NCBI GenBank assembly: GCA_963708905.1
Contig: CAVPUV010000073.1
Coordinates: 1 to 64,000, forward strand
Length of the DNA: 64,000 nt
Direction: 5' to 3'
Source: SHZL01 sp963708905
GTDB lineage: Bacteria; Pseudomonadota; Gammaproteobacteria; Xanthomonadales; SZUA-36
Shown here: positions 54,558 through 63,149 of the stretch, one piece after another
Position numbering within the stretch: position 1 is the first letter of the stretch
Layout: every line of letters begins with the position of its first letter
Position numbers and translations under genes: made by a program
Notes under the pieces: model-generated
Told to the model about the DNA's origin: nothing
The model's input: only the letters and a program-made list of their open reading frames with translations
The model's database searches: none

Positions 54558-55642
54558 AATCCCTGCAGCGCATTCTGGCCATCGTCATCAAGGAGCTGCG
54601 GCAACTGCGCCGGGACCGCATCACTTTTGGCATGATCGTCGGCTTCCCGCTGGCGCAACTGCTGCTGTTCGGTTATGCCATCAACATGGATCCGCGTCAT
54701 CTCGATGCTGCGGTCGCCGACCTCGCCAGTACCTCCGCCTCGCGCCAGTTCGTGCTGGACATCGCCCACTCGCAAATCCTGAACATCAAGGCACAGGCGG
54801 GCAGCGCGGAAGAAATCGAGGCGCTGATGCGCGCCGGCCAGGTCAGCGTCGGCATCTTCATTCCACCCGATTACGAGCGCCGGATGCAACAACCGCACCG
54901 ATCCGCGGTACAGTTGATGATCGACGGTTCAGACCCGATCGTGCAGGGGGCCGTGGCACGACTGGCGCAGCCGGGACGGGTTTCCCCTTATAACGACCAG
55001 CCGCCAAGGGTGGAAATCAGAACCTTCTACAACCCGGAACGGCGCTCGCCGGTGAATGTCGTGCCCGGGCTGATCGGCATCATCCTGACCATGACCATGA
55101 CGTTGTTCACCGCCATAGCCATCGTGCGCGAACGCGAACGGGGCAACCTGGAATTACTGATTACCACACCGGTCAGGACTTCCGAACTGATGCTGGCAAA
55201 GATTCTGCCCTATGTGCTGATCGGCCTGATCCAGGTCAGCGTGGTGCTGGCCATCGGTTACCTGCTGTTCACCGTTCCGCTACGCGGCACATTGCTGGAC
55301 ACCTACGCCGTGTCGCTGGTGTTCATCATCGCCAACCTGGCGCTGGGCCTGATGATTTCCACCATTGCCCGCAGCCAGTTCCAGGCCATGCAACTGACCA
55401 TCTTCCTCTTGATGCCGTCCATCCTTCTGTCCGGATTCGTTTTCCCTTTCGCCGGCATGCCCCGGCCGGCGCAAATGATCGCCGAGTTGCTGCCCATGAC
55501 CCACTTCATGCGGCTGATTCGCGGCATCATGTTACGTGGCGCCGGCCTGGAAGAATTACTGCACGAACTGCTGATCCTGGTGGCGTTCATTGTCGTCGCC
55601 ATGACCTTCGCCATTTTGCGTTTTACCAAGCGTCTGGATTGA
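54554..55642 (+). CDS. ABC-2 type transporter permease
   Basis: 362 residues with a helix at each end of a large periplasmic loop and five more helices in the second half (NVVPGLIGIILTMTMTLFTAIAIVRERERGNLELLITTPVRTSELMLAK is the family signature region). YbhR/YbhS-like. Only one permease is encoded, so it presumably dimerises. The stop lies two bases before a family-1 element. Confidence 0.94.
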   Translation: MKSLQRILAIVIKELRQLRRDRITFGMIVGFPLAQLLLFGYAINMDPRHLDAAVADLASTSASRQFVLDIAHSQILNIKAQAGSAEEIEALMRAGQVSVGIFIPPDYERRMQQPHRSAVQLMIDGSDPIVQGAVARLAQPGRVSPYNDQPPRVEIRTFYNPERRSPVNVVPGLIGIILTMTMTLFTAIAIVRERERGNLELLITTPVRTSELMLAKILPYVLIGLIQVSVVLAIGYLLFTVPLRGTLLDTYAVSLVFIIANLALGLMISTIARSQFQAMQLTIFLLMPSILLSGFVFPFAGMPRPAQMIAELLPMTHFMRLIRGIMLRGAGLEELLHELLILVAFIVVAMTFAILRFTKRLD

Positions 55643-55644
55643 CA

Positions 55645-55799
55645 TAGTGTTTGTCCATAAACGGGCATCCCAGCCCGTTATGGATTCGCTACGCAAAAAC
55701 GTGGTTTTGCTGCGCTCACATTTTCAATGACTTACGTCATCGAAAATGGCGGCACATCCGTGTGCCGCGTTGGCATGTGGCGTTTATGGACGGGCACTA
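55645..55799 (-). mobile_element. Family-1 MITE-like element, right copy (inverted)
   Basis: 155 bp, same length as the copy at 51725-51879 and about 97% identical to its reverse complement. Ends tagtgtttgtccataaac and gtttatggacgggcacta. Together the copies bracket the TetR-HlyD-ABC operon. Both are flanked by acat-like bases. Confidence 0.85.
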
Positions 55800-55804
55800 A
55801 CATA

Positions 55805-55884
55805 GGAAAGCTCTGAATAATGCATCCATGCATTACCACAGCACATCCCTGTGCCACGTAAACTCTGAATTAATCAGTGTTTCC
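55805..55884. repeat. Family-2 element over znuB 3' end
   Basis: 80 bp: ggaaagctctgaataatgca, a gcatccatgc hairpin, gcacatccctgtgc, and ctctgaattaatcagtg ending in tttcc. It keeps three of the modules seen at 18281-18430. The last codons and the TAA of the permease gene at 55870 lie in it. Confidence 0.8.
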
Positions 55885-56655
55885 CCGGGGAGCCGCCACC
55901 GTTCTCCTGCCGATCCACGTTCCGGCAACGACCGCCACCAGGGCCATGGCCCAGACAATGACCGCCCCGGTGGGGAAATCCAGCAGGGCCGAGGCGATGA
56001 TGCCGGCCAGATAAGATACCGCGCCAATGGCGTATCCCGCCCACAGGCGGGCGGCGCCGTGCAGCCGGCGTGTGGCCAGCGCCGGCAGGATCAGGCTGGC
56101 GAACACCAGGTACACGCCCACGACCTGCACCGATGCGGTGACCACGAAAGCAAACGTAACGTAGAAACCAATATGACCCAGTTTTTCCCCCACCTTGAAC
56201 CAGATGGTCAACAGAACCGCATAGAGAACGCCGATAACACCCAACATGTTCCAGGTAGTCCACAGGATCTGGCCCACCAGCAGATCCTTGAGGTGCTCAC
56301 CACCGTGCGGATTTCCCGCCAACAGCAGGATACTGCCGGTGGCCGCCAACACGAACAGCGTTCCGATCAGTGCCTCCTGGGTTTGCGGCCAGCGCTTCTC
56401 GCTCCAGTTCAACCCGGCCGCAGCGACAAGGGCGGCGCTCACTGCGGCGACTTGCACCAGCAGCGGGCTTTCGTCCCAGCCGAACGCGCTTGAGGCAATC
56501 ACGCCGAGGCCGGCGACCTGGGCGATGGCGAGGTCGATAAAAATAATACCGCGCTTGAGCACCACCTGGCCCAGCGGCACGTGCGTGCTGAGCACCAGAA
56601 GACCAGCAACCAGCGCCGGTCCCACAATTGTCCATTCCACCGCTTCCCAACTCAT
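55870..56655 (-). CDS. znuB: Zinc/manganese-type ABC transporter permease (ZnuB family)
   Basis: 261 residues from ATG 56655, overlapping the binding-protein TGA. About eight helices of the ABC-3 family (LGQVVLKRGIIFIDLAIAQVAGLGVIAS, VYLVFASLILPALATRRL). Imports zinc (or manganese) through the inner membrane. The last four codons and stop come from a family-2 repeat. No partner ATPase (ZnuC) is encoded in the window. Confidence 0.9.
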   Translation of the reverse strand: MSWEAVEWTIVGPALVAGLLVLSTHVPLGQVVLKRGIIFIDLAIAQVAGLGVIASSAFGWDESPLLVQVAAVSAALVAAAGLNWSEKRWPQTQEALIGTLFVLAATGSILLLAGNPHGGEHLKDLLVGQILWTTWNMLGVIGVLYAVLLTIWFKVGEKLGHIGFYVTFAFVVTASVQVVGVYLVFASLILPALATRRLHGAARLWAGYAIGAVSYLAGIIASALLDFPTGAVIVWAMALVAVVAGTWIGRRTVAAPRGNTD

Positions 56656-57743
56656 GGACGTGCGCCAAACCCGCATGTTGCACCAGTACTCGTAGCGAGA
56701 CGGTTCAGGGGTGCGTCATGGCTGGCTTTTGCGACCGAGGAGCGCGCAGGCATAGTCGACACTATGTCGAGCACTCCGACCGAGCGAAAGCCAGACAGGG
56801 CGTGCTCCTGGGCCGTCGCAGTAGAGGACTGGTGCAACATGCGGGTTAAAAGGCGTTGCAGGATATCATCGAACAGACTGAACAAATCCTCGGCCTGCGG
56901 CGAACCGCCGACGGTCATCGGTACCATCACGGCCGGAATGCCGGTCTTCTGGGACAGCCATTCCGAGGCCTGGGCGCCTTGATAGGATTCGCGGATGATG
57001 AAATCCGCGCCGCTGCCACCTTCACCCAGCATGTCCAGCAACTCCGCCAGGTGTGCGCTGGTGGGTGGAATTCCCGGCAGCGGTTCCAGTGTGGCCAGTT
57101 CATTCAGACCCAGCCAGTCCTCGAGATAGACAAAAGCCTTGTGGTGCGCCACCAGCCGCTTGCCGCGTAATGGCGCGGCCATGGCTTCCCAGCGCTTGAT
57201 TGCGGCATCCCAGCGACCGAGGAAATCCTGCAAGCCGGCCCGGTAATCAGCCGCATGCTGCGGATCCACTGTCGCCAGGCGCTCGCCCAACACTTTGGCG
57301 ACCAGTGCGATATTGTGCGGATTGACCTGGATGTGCGGATTGCCCTGGGCGTGGACATCGCCCTGGGCGCGGTCGACGCGGTCCGGGACGTCCAGTTTGG
57401 GCACATAATTGCTGGCCTCGATGAAACCATCCTTGCCGGGTAATACCGCCGGGTTATTCGCCTTGCCCAGCAGCATCGGCAGCCAGCCAATCTCGAGCTG
57501 CGCGCCGGTGCAGATCACGAGATCCGCCTTGCGCACACGCGCTATCAGGCTGGGCCGAGCTTCGATGAAATGCGGATCCTGCAGTCCCTGGGTGGCGCTC
57601 TCGGCGCTGACCCACTCGCCTCCCAGCTCCTTTGCCAGTGCTGCCCATTCAGGCTCACAGGCGAATACTTGCAGCGCCGCCTGCGCCGGCAGGGAAAGCT
57701 GCAGTCCGGCGATAAGCGCAACGGTGATGAACATACGTCTCAT
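56652..57743 (-). CDS. znuA: Zinc ABC transporter substrate-binding protein (ZnuA family) with repeat-derived C-terminus
   Basis: 363 residues. Signal peptide (FITVALIAGLQLSLPAQA) and cluster A-I metal-binding fold; likely ligands His58 (DPHFIEARP), His143 (NPHNIAL) and His200/201 (VAHHKAF). The His-rich loop usual in ZnuA is reduced to two His (DVHAQGNPHIQV). The normal fold ends about residue 299 (LFSLFDDILQRLL). The next 60 residues, to about 359, are encoded by a 180-bp palindromic element and are not conserved sequence; the last residues and the ATGA overlap with the permease are kept. Confidence 0.9.
   Translation of the reverse strand: MRRMFITVALIAGLQLSLPAQAALQVFACEPEWAALAKELGGEWVSAESATQGLQDPHFIEARPSLIARVRKADLVICTGAQLEIGWLPMLLGKANNPAVLPGKDGFIEASNYVPKLDVPDRVDRAQGDVHAQGNPHIQVNPHNIALVAKVLGERLATVDPQHAADYRAGLQDFLGRWDAAIKRWEAMAAPLRGKRLVAHHKAFVYLEDWLGLNELATLEPLPGIPPTSAHLAELLDMLGEGGSGADFIIRESYQGAQASEWLSQKTGIPAVMVPMTVGGSPQAEDLFSLFDDILQRLLTRMLHQSSTATAQEHALSGFRSVGVLDIVSTMPARSSVAKASHDAPLNRLATSTGATCGFGARP
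56668..56847. mobile_element. Family-5 MITE-like element in frame inside znuA
   Basis: 180 bp with 20-bp perfect terminal inverted repeats (56668-56687, 56828-56847; core ccgcatgttgcaccag) and an inner palindrome at gtcgacactatgtcga. Its length is a multiple of three and both minus and plus frames are open through it. Confidence 0.85.
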
Positions 57744-57757
57744 GTTTTTCTCCCGGC

Positions 57758-59170
57758 TCAGAAGCTGTGGGCGCCATGGGCGCCGATGCTGTGTATATAT
57801 TGCAGTGCGAACTGCGCGTCGTCATCGGCGCCCGCATCGTCCAGGTTGTATTGGAAACGCAGACGGCTGAATTCGCTGTTGGACCAGTCGACCATCACAC
57901 TGTAACGCTGCGGGTCATTCCCCGTTGGCTGCAGAGCCGTATCCGTAAACCCCGGCCCGGGGGTGTCGCTGGAAAGATGGTCGAAGCGCGCGCCGAACCG
58001 CCAGCGGGGAAAGGGCTGAAAGACCGCCTGGGCGTACCAGCCCTGCTGTTCGTTGTTCCACGGCAATACCGGGCCATCCGGCAAGGCGTATGCGCCGTCT
58101 TCATCCCGCCACAGGTATTCGGCCTGGAACTTGAAATTGCGCTGCCGTGAGTTACCGTTGGGCGCCCACTTCCAGACGAAATCGGCGATCACGAGGTCGC
58201 TGTCACCGCTAAAAAGCAGCGCTGCATCCTCGCCGCCTGAAGCGCGCTCCCGGCTGTCGCTGGCCAGCCAGGACAGGCCGGCCAGCCAGCTATGGCTGAT
58301 ACCGACGTCAGCGCCGGTTTTGATGGAAGCGCTGTGGCTGCCGATACCGGAGTGTGCCGCGCCACCTGCCGGGTAGCGATCGCCACGCAGGACTTCCGCG
58401 CCCAGCTCGAGGTAGAAATCCGTCGGCGCCTGCCAGCGGAATTGCAGCCCATCATCAATATACTGGCTGCCCAAAAAAGCCTGATAGACCAGCGCCTGGT
58501 CGGCAAAATCCCAGCTATGGGAGTGCTTGTCGTTAAGGTAGCCGATGTTGGAGAAAAATCGGCCCATACGGACGGACAGGCCGGCAGGCAGGCTGAGTGT
58601 CTCTACCCATGCCTCTTCGATTTCGATCGCCGTTTCGCTGTCCTCGATCACGAGGGGCACGGTCAGCCAGGCGGTGAACTTGTCATCGACGTTGGCCGAA
58701 ATGTCGATTTCCGTCTCCGCCAGAGAAAGGCCTTCCGGCGCCAGTCCGGCCTCACCACCCAGCGGGAAACCCGCAATGACATAATCATCGGGACTCTGGT
58801 CATAAGACCAGGCCAGTCCCGTGAAAATCACCCCGATGGCGGGATTGAAGGAATTATCGGCTGCTACCGAAACGCCGGACGAGCTCGTGGCTGAAGCAAC
58901 CTGGACCGCAACATTCTGACTGGCGCGGCGTGCTTCATCCTGCGCCAACCCGGCCTTGTTATTCGCCTCATCGGTGGATTGCTCCGCGGCATCCAACCGT
59001 CGCTCCAATTCCGCGATGCGGGCTTCGTACTCCGATTGCATGGCTTGGATTTCCTGGCGCAGCAATTGAATTTCGCCGGTACCCCCAGTTTCCGCTGCTG
59101 CCTGCGCGCATGGCACTTCTGTCACCAGCAGCGTAAAAGTAAATATAATGAATGCAGAACTTGTTCGCAT
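57758..59170 (-). CDS. Porin-like outer-membrane protein of the zinc locus
   Basis: 470 residues. Signal peptide (FIIFTFTLLVTEVPCAQA), a coiled coil (IQLLRQEIQAMQSEYEARIAELERRLDAAE), then a beta-barrel-like region of alternating strands with aromatic girdles ending FALQYIHSIGAHGAHSF. Such barrels with a short coiled coil are found next to metal ABC systems and may let metal cross the outer membrane. GGAG precedes the ATG. Fourteen bases before znuA, hence an operon. Confidence 0.82.
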   Translation of the reverse strand: MRTSSAFIIFTFTLLVTEVPCAQAAAETGGTGEIQLLRQEIQAMQSEYEARIAELERRLDAAEQSTDEANNKAGLAQDEARRASQNVAVQVASATSSSGVSVAADNSFNPAIGVIFTGLAWSYDQSPDDYVIAGFPLGGEAGLAPEGLSLAETEIDISANVDDKFTAWLTVPLVIEDSETAIEIEEAWVETLSLPAGLSVRMGRFFSNIGYLNDKHSHSWDFADQALVYQAFLGSQYIDDGLQFRWQAPTDFYLELGAEVLRGDRYPAGGAAHSGIGSHSASIKTGADVGISHSWLAGLSWLASDSRERASGGEDAALLFSGDSDLVIADFVWKWAPNGNSRQRNFKFQAEYLWRDEDGAYALPDGPVLPWNNEQQGWYAQAVFQPFPRWRFGARFDHLSSDTPGPGFTDTALQPTGNDPQRYSVMVDWSNSEFSRLRFQYNLDDAGADDDAQFALQYIHSIGAHGAHSF

Positions 59171-59202
59171 TTGTCGTCTCCTCGAATGACCTCAAGATGA
59201 AC

Positions 59203-59274
59203 GGGGTCAGAGTAAAAACTCTCTCGGAGCAGTTGTATACCTGATGTCGCGTCCAGAGTTTTTACTCTGACCCC
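59203..59274. repeat. Inverted repeat of the gtcagagtaaa family
   Basis: 20-bp perfect arms (59203-59222, 59255-59274; core ggggtcagagtaaaaactct) with a 32-base loop in the leader of the porin gene. Confidence 0.88.
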
Positions 59275-59295
59275 AAGACCCCGGTGGTTCGCGGT

Positions 59296-59577
59296 TCAGA
59301 GCAGGACGGGAGGCGCTCTCGGCTGGTAGTCAGTGGAAGCAGGTTCGGCAAAGAGAGGAATCTTTGGCGGCTGAAGCAGCACCCCGGCGAGCCGTTCCAC
59401 GATCACGGGTGCAAAGACGGGCAGCGGTCCGGCCGAGGTTTGCGCCTGGCAGACACACCATTCGCAATTGCTGATGTTGGTATTGAGATGCGTCGTGACG
59501 TGGGCAGCGAAGACCACCTGACTGGCCGCCAGCAGGGTGGCAAGCAATACCATACGGATGGATGCGGGGATGCGCAT
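59296..59577 (-). CDS. Small exported DUF2946-like protein
   Basis: 93 residues from ATG 59577. Signal peptide (MVLLATLLAASQVVFAAH), one paired Cys motif (SNCEWCVCQA), a short helix-breaking middle and a RAPPVLL end, resembling the DUF2946 family often linked with copper or other metal loci. Both flanks are gtcagagtaaa inverted repeats, so it may be regulated separately from the porin gene downstream. Metal role is inference. Confidence 0.65.
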   Translation of the reverse strand: MRIPASIRMVLLATLLAASQVVFAAHVTTHLNTNISNCEWCVCQAQTSAGPLPVFAPVIVERLAGVLLQPPKIPLFAEPASTDYQPRAPPVLL

Positions 59578-59601
59578 GAGTCCATGATAGCCTTGAACAG
59601 A

Positions 59602-59666
59602 GTCAGAGTAAAAACTCTCGACGGGACACCTCCTGTCCAAAGCTCCAGGGGAGTTTTTATTCTGAC
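59602..59666. repeat. Inverted repeat of the gtcagagtaaa family
   Basis: 16-bp arms (59602-59617, 59651-59666) with one mismatch, core gtcagagtaaaaactc, just upstream of the DUF2946-like gene. Confidence 0.8.
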
Positions 59667-59795
59667 CCCCGCAGTTGCGGTCCCCGCTACCGGCCCGGAG
59701 TCAATTTGTTGAGCCTGCACGGTAGCCAGCAGCTACAATATGTGGTTTGATGCCCCTTAGTGAAAGCTCTGAATAACTTGCCCGGGAAACCAACG

Positions 59796-61397
59796 ATGTC
59801 CGAACGCGAAATCATGCAATACGATGTCATCGTGGTGGGTGCCGGTCCGGCGGGACTGGCCTGCGCGATACGTCTGAAACAATTCCAGCCCGAACTGATG
59901 GTGGCCGTGATCGAAAAGGCGGCCGAGGTGGGCGCACACATTCTTTCCGGCGCCGTGATCGAGCCGCAGCCGCTGGATGAACTTCTGCCTGGTTGGCGTG
60001 ACCAGCCGCCCCCCATCTGCGTGCCAGTACAAAAGGACGAATTGTGGTACCTCACCCCGACCGGGCGCCTGCGGTTTCCCACCCCGCCGCAACAGAAGAA
60101 TCACGGTAATTTCATCGTCTCCCTGGGCGCCCTGTGCGCCTGGCTGGCCCCGCAAGCCGAAGCACTGGGCGTGGATATTTTCCCAGGCTATGCCGCAGCG
60201 GCCATTCGCTATACGGATGAAGGCGCCGTCGGTGGTGTGATCATCGGTGACATGGGTGTTGATCGCGCGGGTAATCCCAAGGATAACTATATGCAGGGCA
60301 TCGAAATCCATGCCCCGATTACGGTACTTGCGGAAGGCTGTCGCGGCCACCTGAGCAAGCAATTGATCCACACGTTCGACCTCGCCAGGAACTCCGGCCC
60401 GCAGACCTATGGCATCGGCATGAAGGAACTGTGGCGGGTGCAGCCCGGAAAATCCTCGCCCGGCCTGGTGCAGCACACCCTGGGATGGCCGCTGGACCCG
60501 AAGATTTACGGCGGCAGTTTCATTTACCACCTGGACAAGGACCGTATCGCGCTCGGTTTCGTCACCGGCCTGGATTATGCCGACGCGGAATTTTCCCCTT
60601 TCGAAGCCTTTCAGCAGATGAAACATCATCCGATGATTCGCGGCCTCATTGAAGGGGGTGAAATCCTGTCCGCCGGCGCCCGCGCCATCGTGGAAGGCGG
60701 TTACCAGGCGTTGCCGCAAACCGAGATGCCAGGCGCCATCCTGATTGGCGATGCCGCCGGACTGCTGAACGTACCCAAAGTCAAAGGCGTGCATCAGGCC
60801 CTGCGTTCCGGCATGCTCGCAGCGGAACATCTGGTGCAAACATCCTCGCCTGCAGGCTTCGACGCCCGGCTGCGCGCTTCTGCCCTGGTTGCGGAACTGC
60901 ACCGGGTGCGCAACATCCGCCCGGCGTTCTACAAGGGTCTGTGGCGAGGTTTTTTCACCGCGGCGATTGAGACCATCACCGGCGGCAAACTGCCACGAAC
61001 CCTGGCGCTGCACGCCGACGATAAAGCCCTGCACCAGATCGATGATTACAACCCACCCGAGCGGCACTGGGTGAAACGCGAACTGCCGCCGCGCGACCGG
61101 CTGGCCTCGGTGTATTTTGCCGCCACGGCACATGACGAGGACCAGCCCGTACACTTGCAAATCACCCAGCCGGATATTTGCACCACGCGCTGCGGCCAGG
61201 AGTACGATCACCCCTGCACGCGATTTTGTCCCGCCAATGTCTATGAAATGGTCGAGGACGAAGGCAGCGGGAAGCGACTGCAGATCAACGCCGCCAATTG
61301 CGTGCATTGCAAGACCTGCGATATCAAGGATCCGTACCAGATCATCAATTGGGTCACGCCGGAAGGCGGCAGCGGTCCCAACTACCAAAACCTCTGA
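59796..61397 (+). CDS. Electron transfer flavoprotein-ubiquinone oxidoreductase
   Basis: 533 residues from ATG 59796; upstream codons derive from a family-2 repeat fragment (gaaagctctgaataa). FAD-binding VIVVGAGPAGLACAIRL at the start, the ubiquinone-binding region in the middle (IGDAAGLLNVPKVKGVHQALRSGM), and a C-terminal 4Fe-4S cluster (CTRFCPANVYEMVED, CVHCKTCDIKDP). Passes electrons from EtfAB to ubiquinone during acyl-CoA and amino-acid oxidation. Confidence 0.95.
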   Translation: MSEREIMQYDVIVVGAGPAGLACAIRLKQFQPELMVAVIEKAAEVGAHILSGAVIEPQPLDELLPGWRDQPPPICVPVQKDELWYLTPTGRLRFPTPPQQKNHGNFIVSLGALCAWLAPQAEALGVDIFPGYAAAAIRYTDEGAVGGVIIGDMGVDRAGNPKDNYMQGIEIHAPITVLAEGCRGHLSKQLIHTFDLARNSGPQTYGIGMKELWRVQPGKSSPGLVQHTLGWPLDPKIYGGSFIYHLDKDRIALGFVTGLDYADAEFSPFEAFQQMKHHPMIRGLIEGGEILSAGARAIVEGGYQALPQTEMPGAILIGDAAGLLNVPKVKGVHQALRSGMLAAEHLVQTSSPAGFDARLRASALVAELHRVRNIRPAFYKGLWRGFFTAAIETITGGKLPRTLALHADDKALHQIDDYNPPERHWVKRELPPRDRLASVYFAATAHDEDQPVHLQITQPDICTTRCGQEYDHPCTRFCPANVYEMVEDEGSGKRLQINAANCVHCKTCDIKDPYQIINWVTPEGGSGPNYQNL

Positions 61398-61438
61398 AAA
61401 ACGCTTTTTTATACAGGAATTAACCAGGAAATGATCCC

Positions 61439-62185
61439 ATGAAGATATTGGTTGGCATTAAGCGCGTGGTGGACTACAACGTGCGCGTGCGGGTTTTGCC
61501 CAATGGCAGCGGCATGGACACCGAAGGTGTCAAGATGAGCATCAATCCGTTTGACGAGATTGCGCTGGAAGAGGCGCTGCGGATCAAGGAGGCGGGCACG
61601 GCAACGGAAGTCATCGTGATTTCCTGCGGTGGCGATGAATGCCAGCAGCAGTTACGCACCGGCCTGGCCATGGGCGCCGATCGGGCGATCCAGATCAAAA
61701 CCGGGGCCAGCCTGCAGCCACTCAGCATCGCCCGTGCCCTGTTGAAAGTCATTGAACGGGAGCAGCCGGGACTCGTTATCCTCGGCAAGCAGGCCATAGA
61801 CGATGACAACAGCCAGACCGGCCAGATGCTGGCGGCGTTGTGGAATCGCCCGCAGGCAACGTTTGCATCCAAAATGATTCTCCAGGGCGAGACCGCCACG
61901 GTGACACGCGAAATAGACACGGGGCTGGAAACCATTGAAGTCGATCTGCCCGCTGTGATCACGGTCGACCTGCGCCTCAACGAACCGCGTTTCGTCAAAC
62001 TGCCGGACATCATGAAAGCCAAGCGCAAGCCGCTGGATGTCCTTTCTCTGGAGGAATTGGGTGTCGTGGTGGAAGGTAATCTTCAGGTCGTCAAATTTAC
62101 CCCACCCCCACAACGGCAAAAAGGAATCATGGTGGAAAACGCCGAACAACTGGTGCAGGAACTGAAGAAGCGGGGCTTGTTATGA
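61439..62185 (+). CDS. etfB: Electron transfer flavoprotein subunit beta
   Basis: 248 residues beginning MKILVGIKRVVDYNVRVRV, with the AMP-binding NPFDEIALEEALRIKE and DLPAVITVDLRLNEPRFVKLP signature. Overlaps etfA (ATGA). AGGAA lies eight bases upstream of the ATG. Confidence 0.97.
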   Translation: MKILVGIKRVVDYNVRVRVLPNGSGMDTEGVKMSINPFDEIALEEALRIKEAGTATEVIVISCGGDECQQQLRTGLAMGADRAIQIKTGASLQPLSIARALLKVIEREQPGLVILGKQAIDDDNSQTGQMLAALWNRPQATFASKMILQGETATVTREIDTGLETIEVDLPAVITVDLRLNEPRFVKLPDIMKAKRKPLDVLSLEELGVVVEGNLQVVKFTPPPQRQKGIMVENAEQLVQELKKRGLL

Positions 62186-63120
62186 GCAGAATATTAGTCG
62201 TGGCCGAGCATGACGGCCAGTCATTGAACCTGAGCACGGCCAAATGCATGAGTTGTGCCCAGGCCATAGGCGGCGATATTGATATTGCCGTGCTGGGCCA
62301 TCAGCTGGATGCCGTGACCGGCCAGGCGGCCGCCTTGAGCGGCCTTAGCCGCGTGATCGCCATCGATGCACCGCACCTGGCGCATCCATTGGCGGCCAAC
62401 TGGGCAGCGGAAATCGCCAGTCTGGCTGCGGATTACAGTCACGTTCTGGGCCCATCGACCACCCTGGGCAAGGACCTGATGCCGCGTCTGGCTGCGCTTA
62501 TTGGCGTCAACCAGCTCAGCGACGTGATGGAAGTACTGAGCGCGCAATCGTTCCGGCGGCCGATCTATGCCGGCAATGCCATTATTGACGTGAACACCGC
62601 CGCGGAAACGACGGTGGTCATGACCGTGCGCATCGCCAGCTGGCAACCGGTGGCGGAGGGTGGCAGCGCCGCGGTCGAACAACGTACTGCCGCAGGCAGC
62701 GCCGCCACTCACACGCGTTATGTCGGTCTTGCCGCGGAAGGCGGGGAGCGGCCCGATCTGCAAAGTGCGTCGAAAGTGGTCTCCGGCGGCCGGGCTCTGG
62801 GCAGTGCGGAAAATTTCGCCCTCATTTATCGCCTGGCGGACAAGCTTGGAGCGGGGGTTGGCGCTTCCCGCGCCGCGGTCGATGCCGGTTATTGCCCCAA
62901 CGACATGCAGGTCGGACAGACCGGCAAGATCATTGCACCGGACCTCTACCTCGCATTCGGCATTTCCGGCGCCATTCAACATATCACCGGCATCAAGGAC
63001 GCCCGCACCATCGTAGCGGTGAACAAGGATGCCGAAGCGCCGATATTCGAAATCGCGGATATTGGCCTGGTGGGTGATCTGTTCACCATCATTCCGCAAC
63101 TGGAACAGCTGCTCGGCTGA
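62182..63120 (+). CDS. etfA: Electron transfer flavoprotein subunit alpha
   Basis: 312 residues: N-terminal fold with GPSTTLGKDLMPRLAA and the C-terminal FAD domain signature (VGASRAAVDAGYCPNDMQVGQTGKIIAPDLYLAFGISGAIQH). Forms the EtfAB dimer that carries electrons from acyl-CoA dehydrogenases to the upstream oxidoreductase. Confidence 0.97.
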   Translation: MSRILVVAEHDGQSLNLSTAKCMSCAQAIGGDIDIAVLGHQLDAVTGQAAALSGLSRVIAIDAPHLAHPLAANWAAEIASLAADYSHVLGPSTTLGKDLMPRLAALIGVNQLSDVMEVLSAQSFRRPIYAGNAIIDVNTAAETTVVMTVRIASWQPVAEGGSAAVEQRTAAGSAATHTRYVGLAAEGGERPDLQSASKVVSGGRALGSAENFALIYRLADKLGAGVGASRAAVDAGYCPNDMQVGQTGKIIAPDLYLAFGISGAIQHITGIKDARTIVAVNKDAEAPIFEIADIGLVGDLFTIIPQLEQLLG

Positions 63121-63149
63121 GGAAAACCCGACAGGAATACGATACGTCC

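Noticed and set aside
59757..61388. 543-codon open frame antisense to the ETF-ubiquinone oxidoreductase
   Set aside because: Mirror of a strongly conserved gene; no recognisable domain and no ribosome site.
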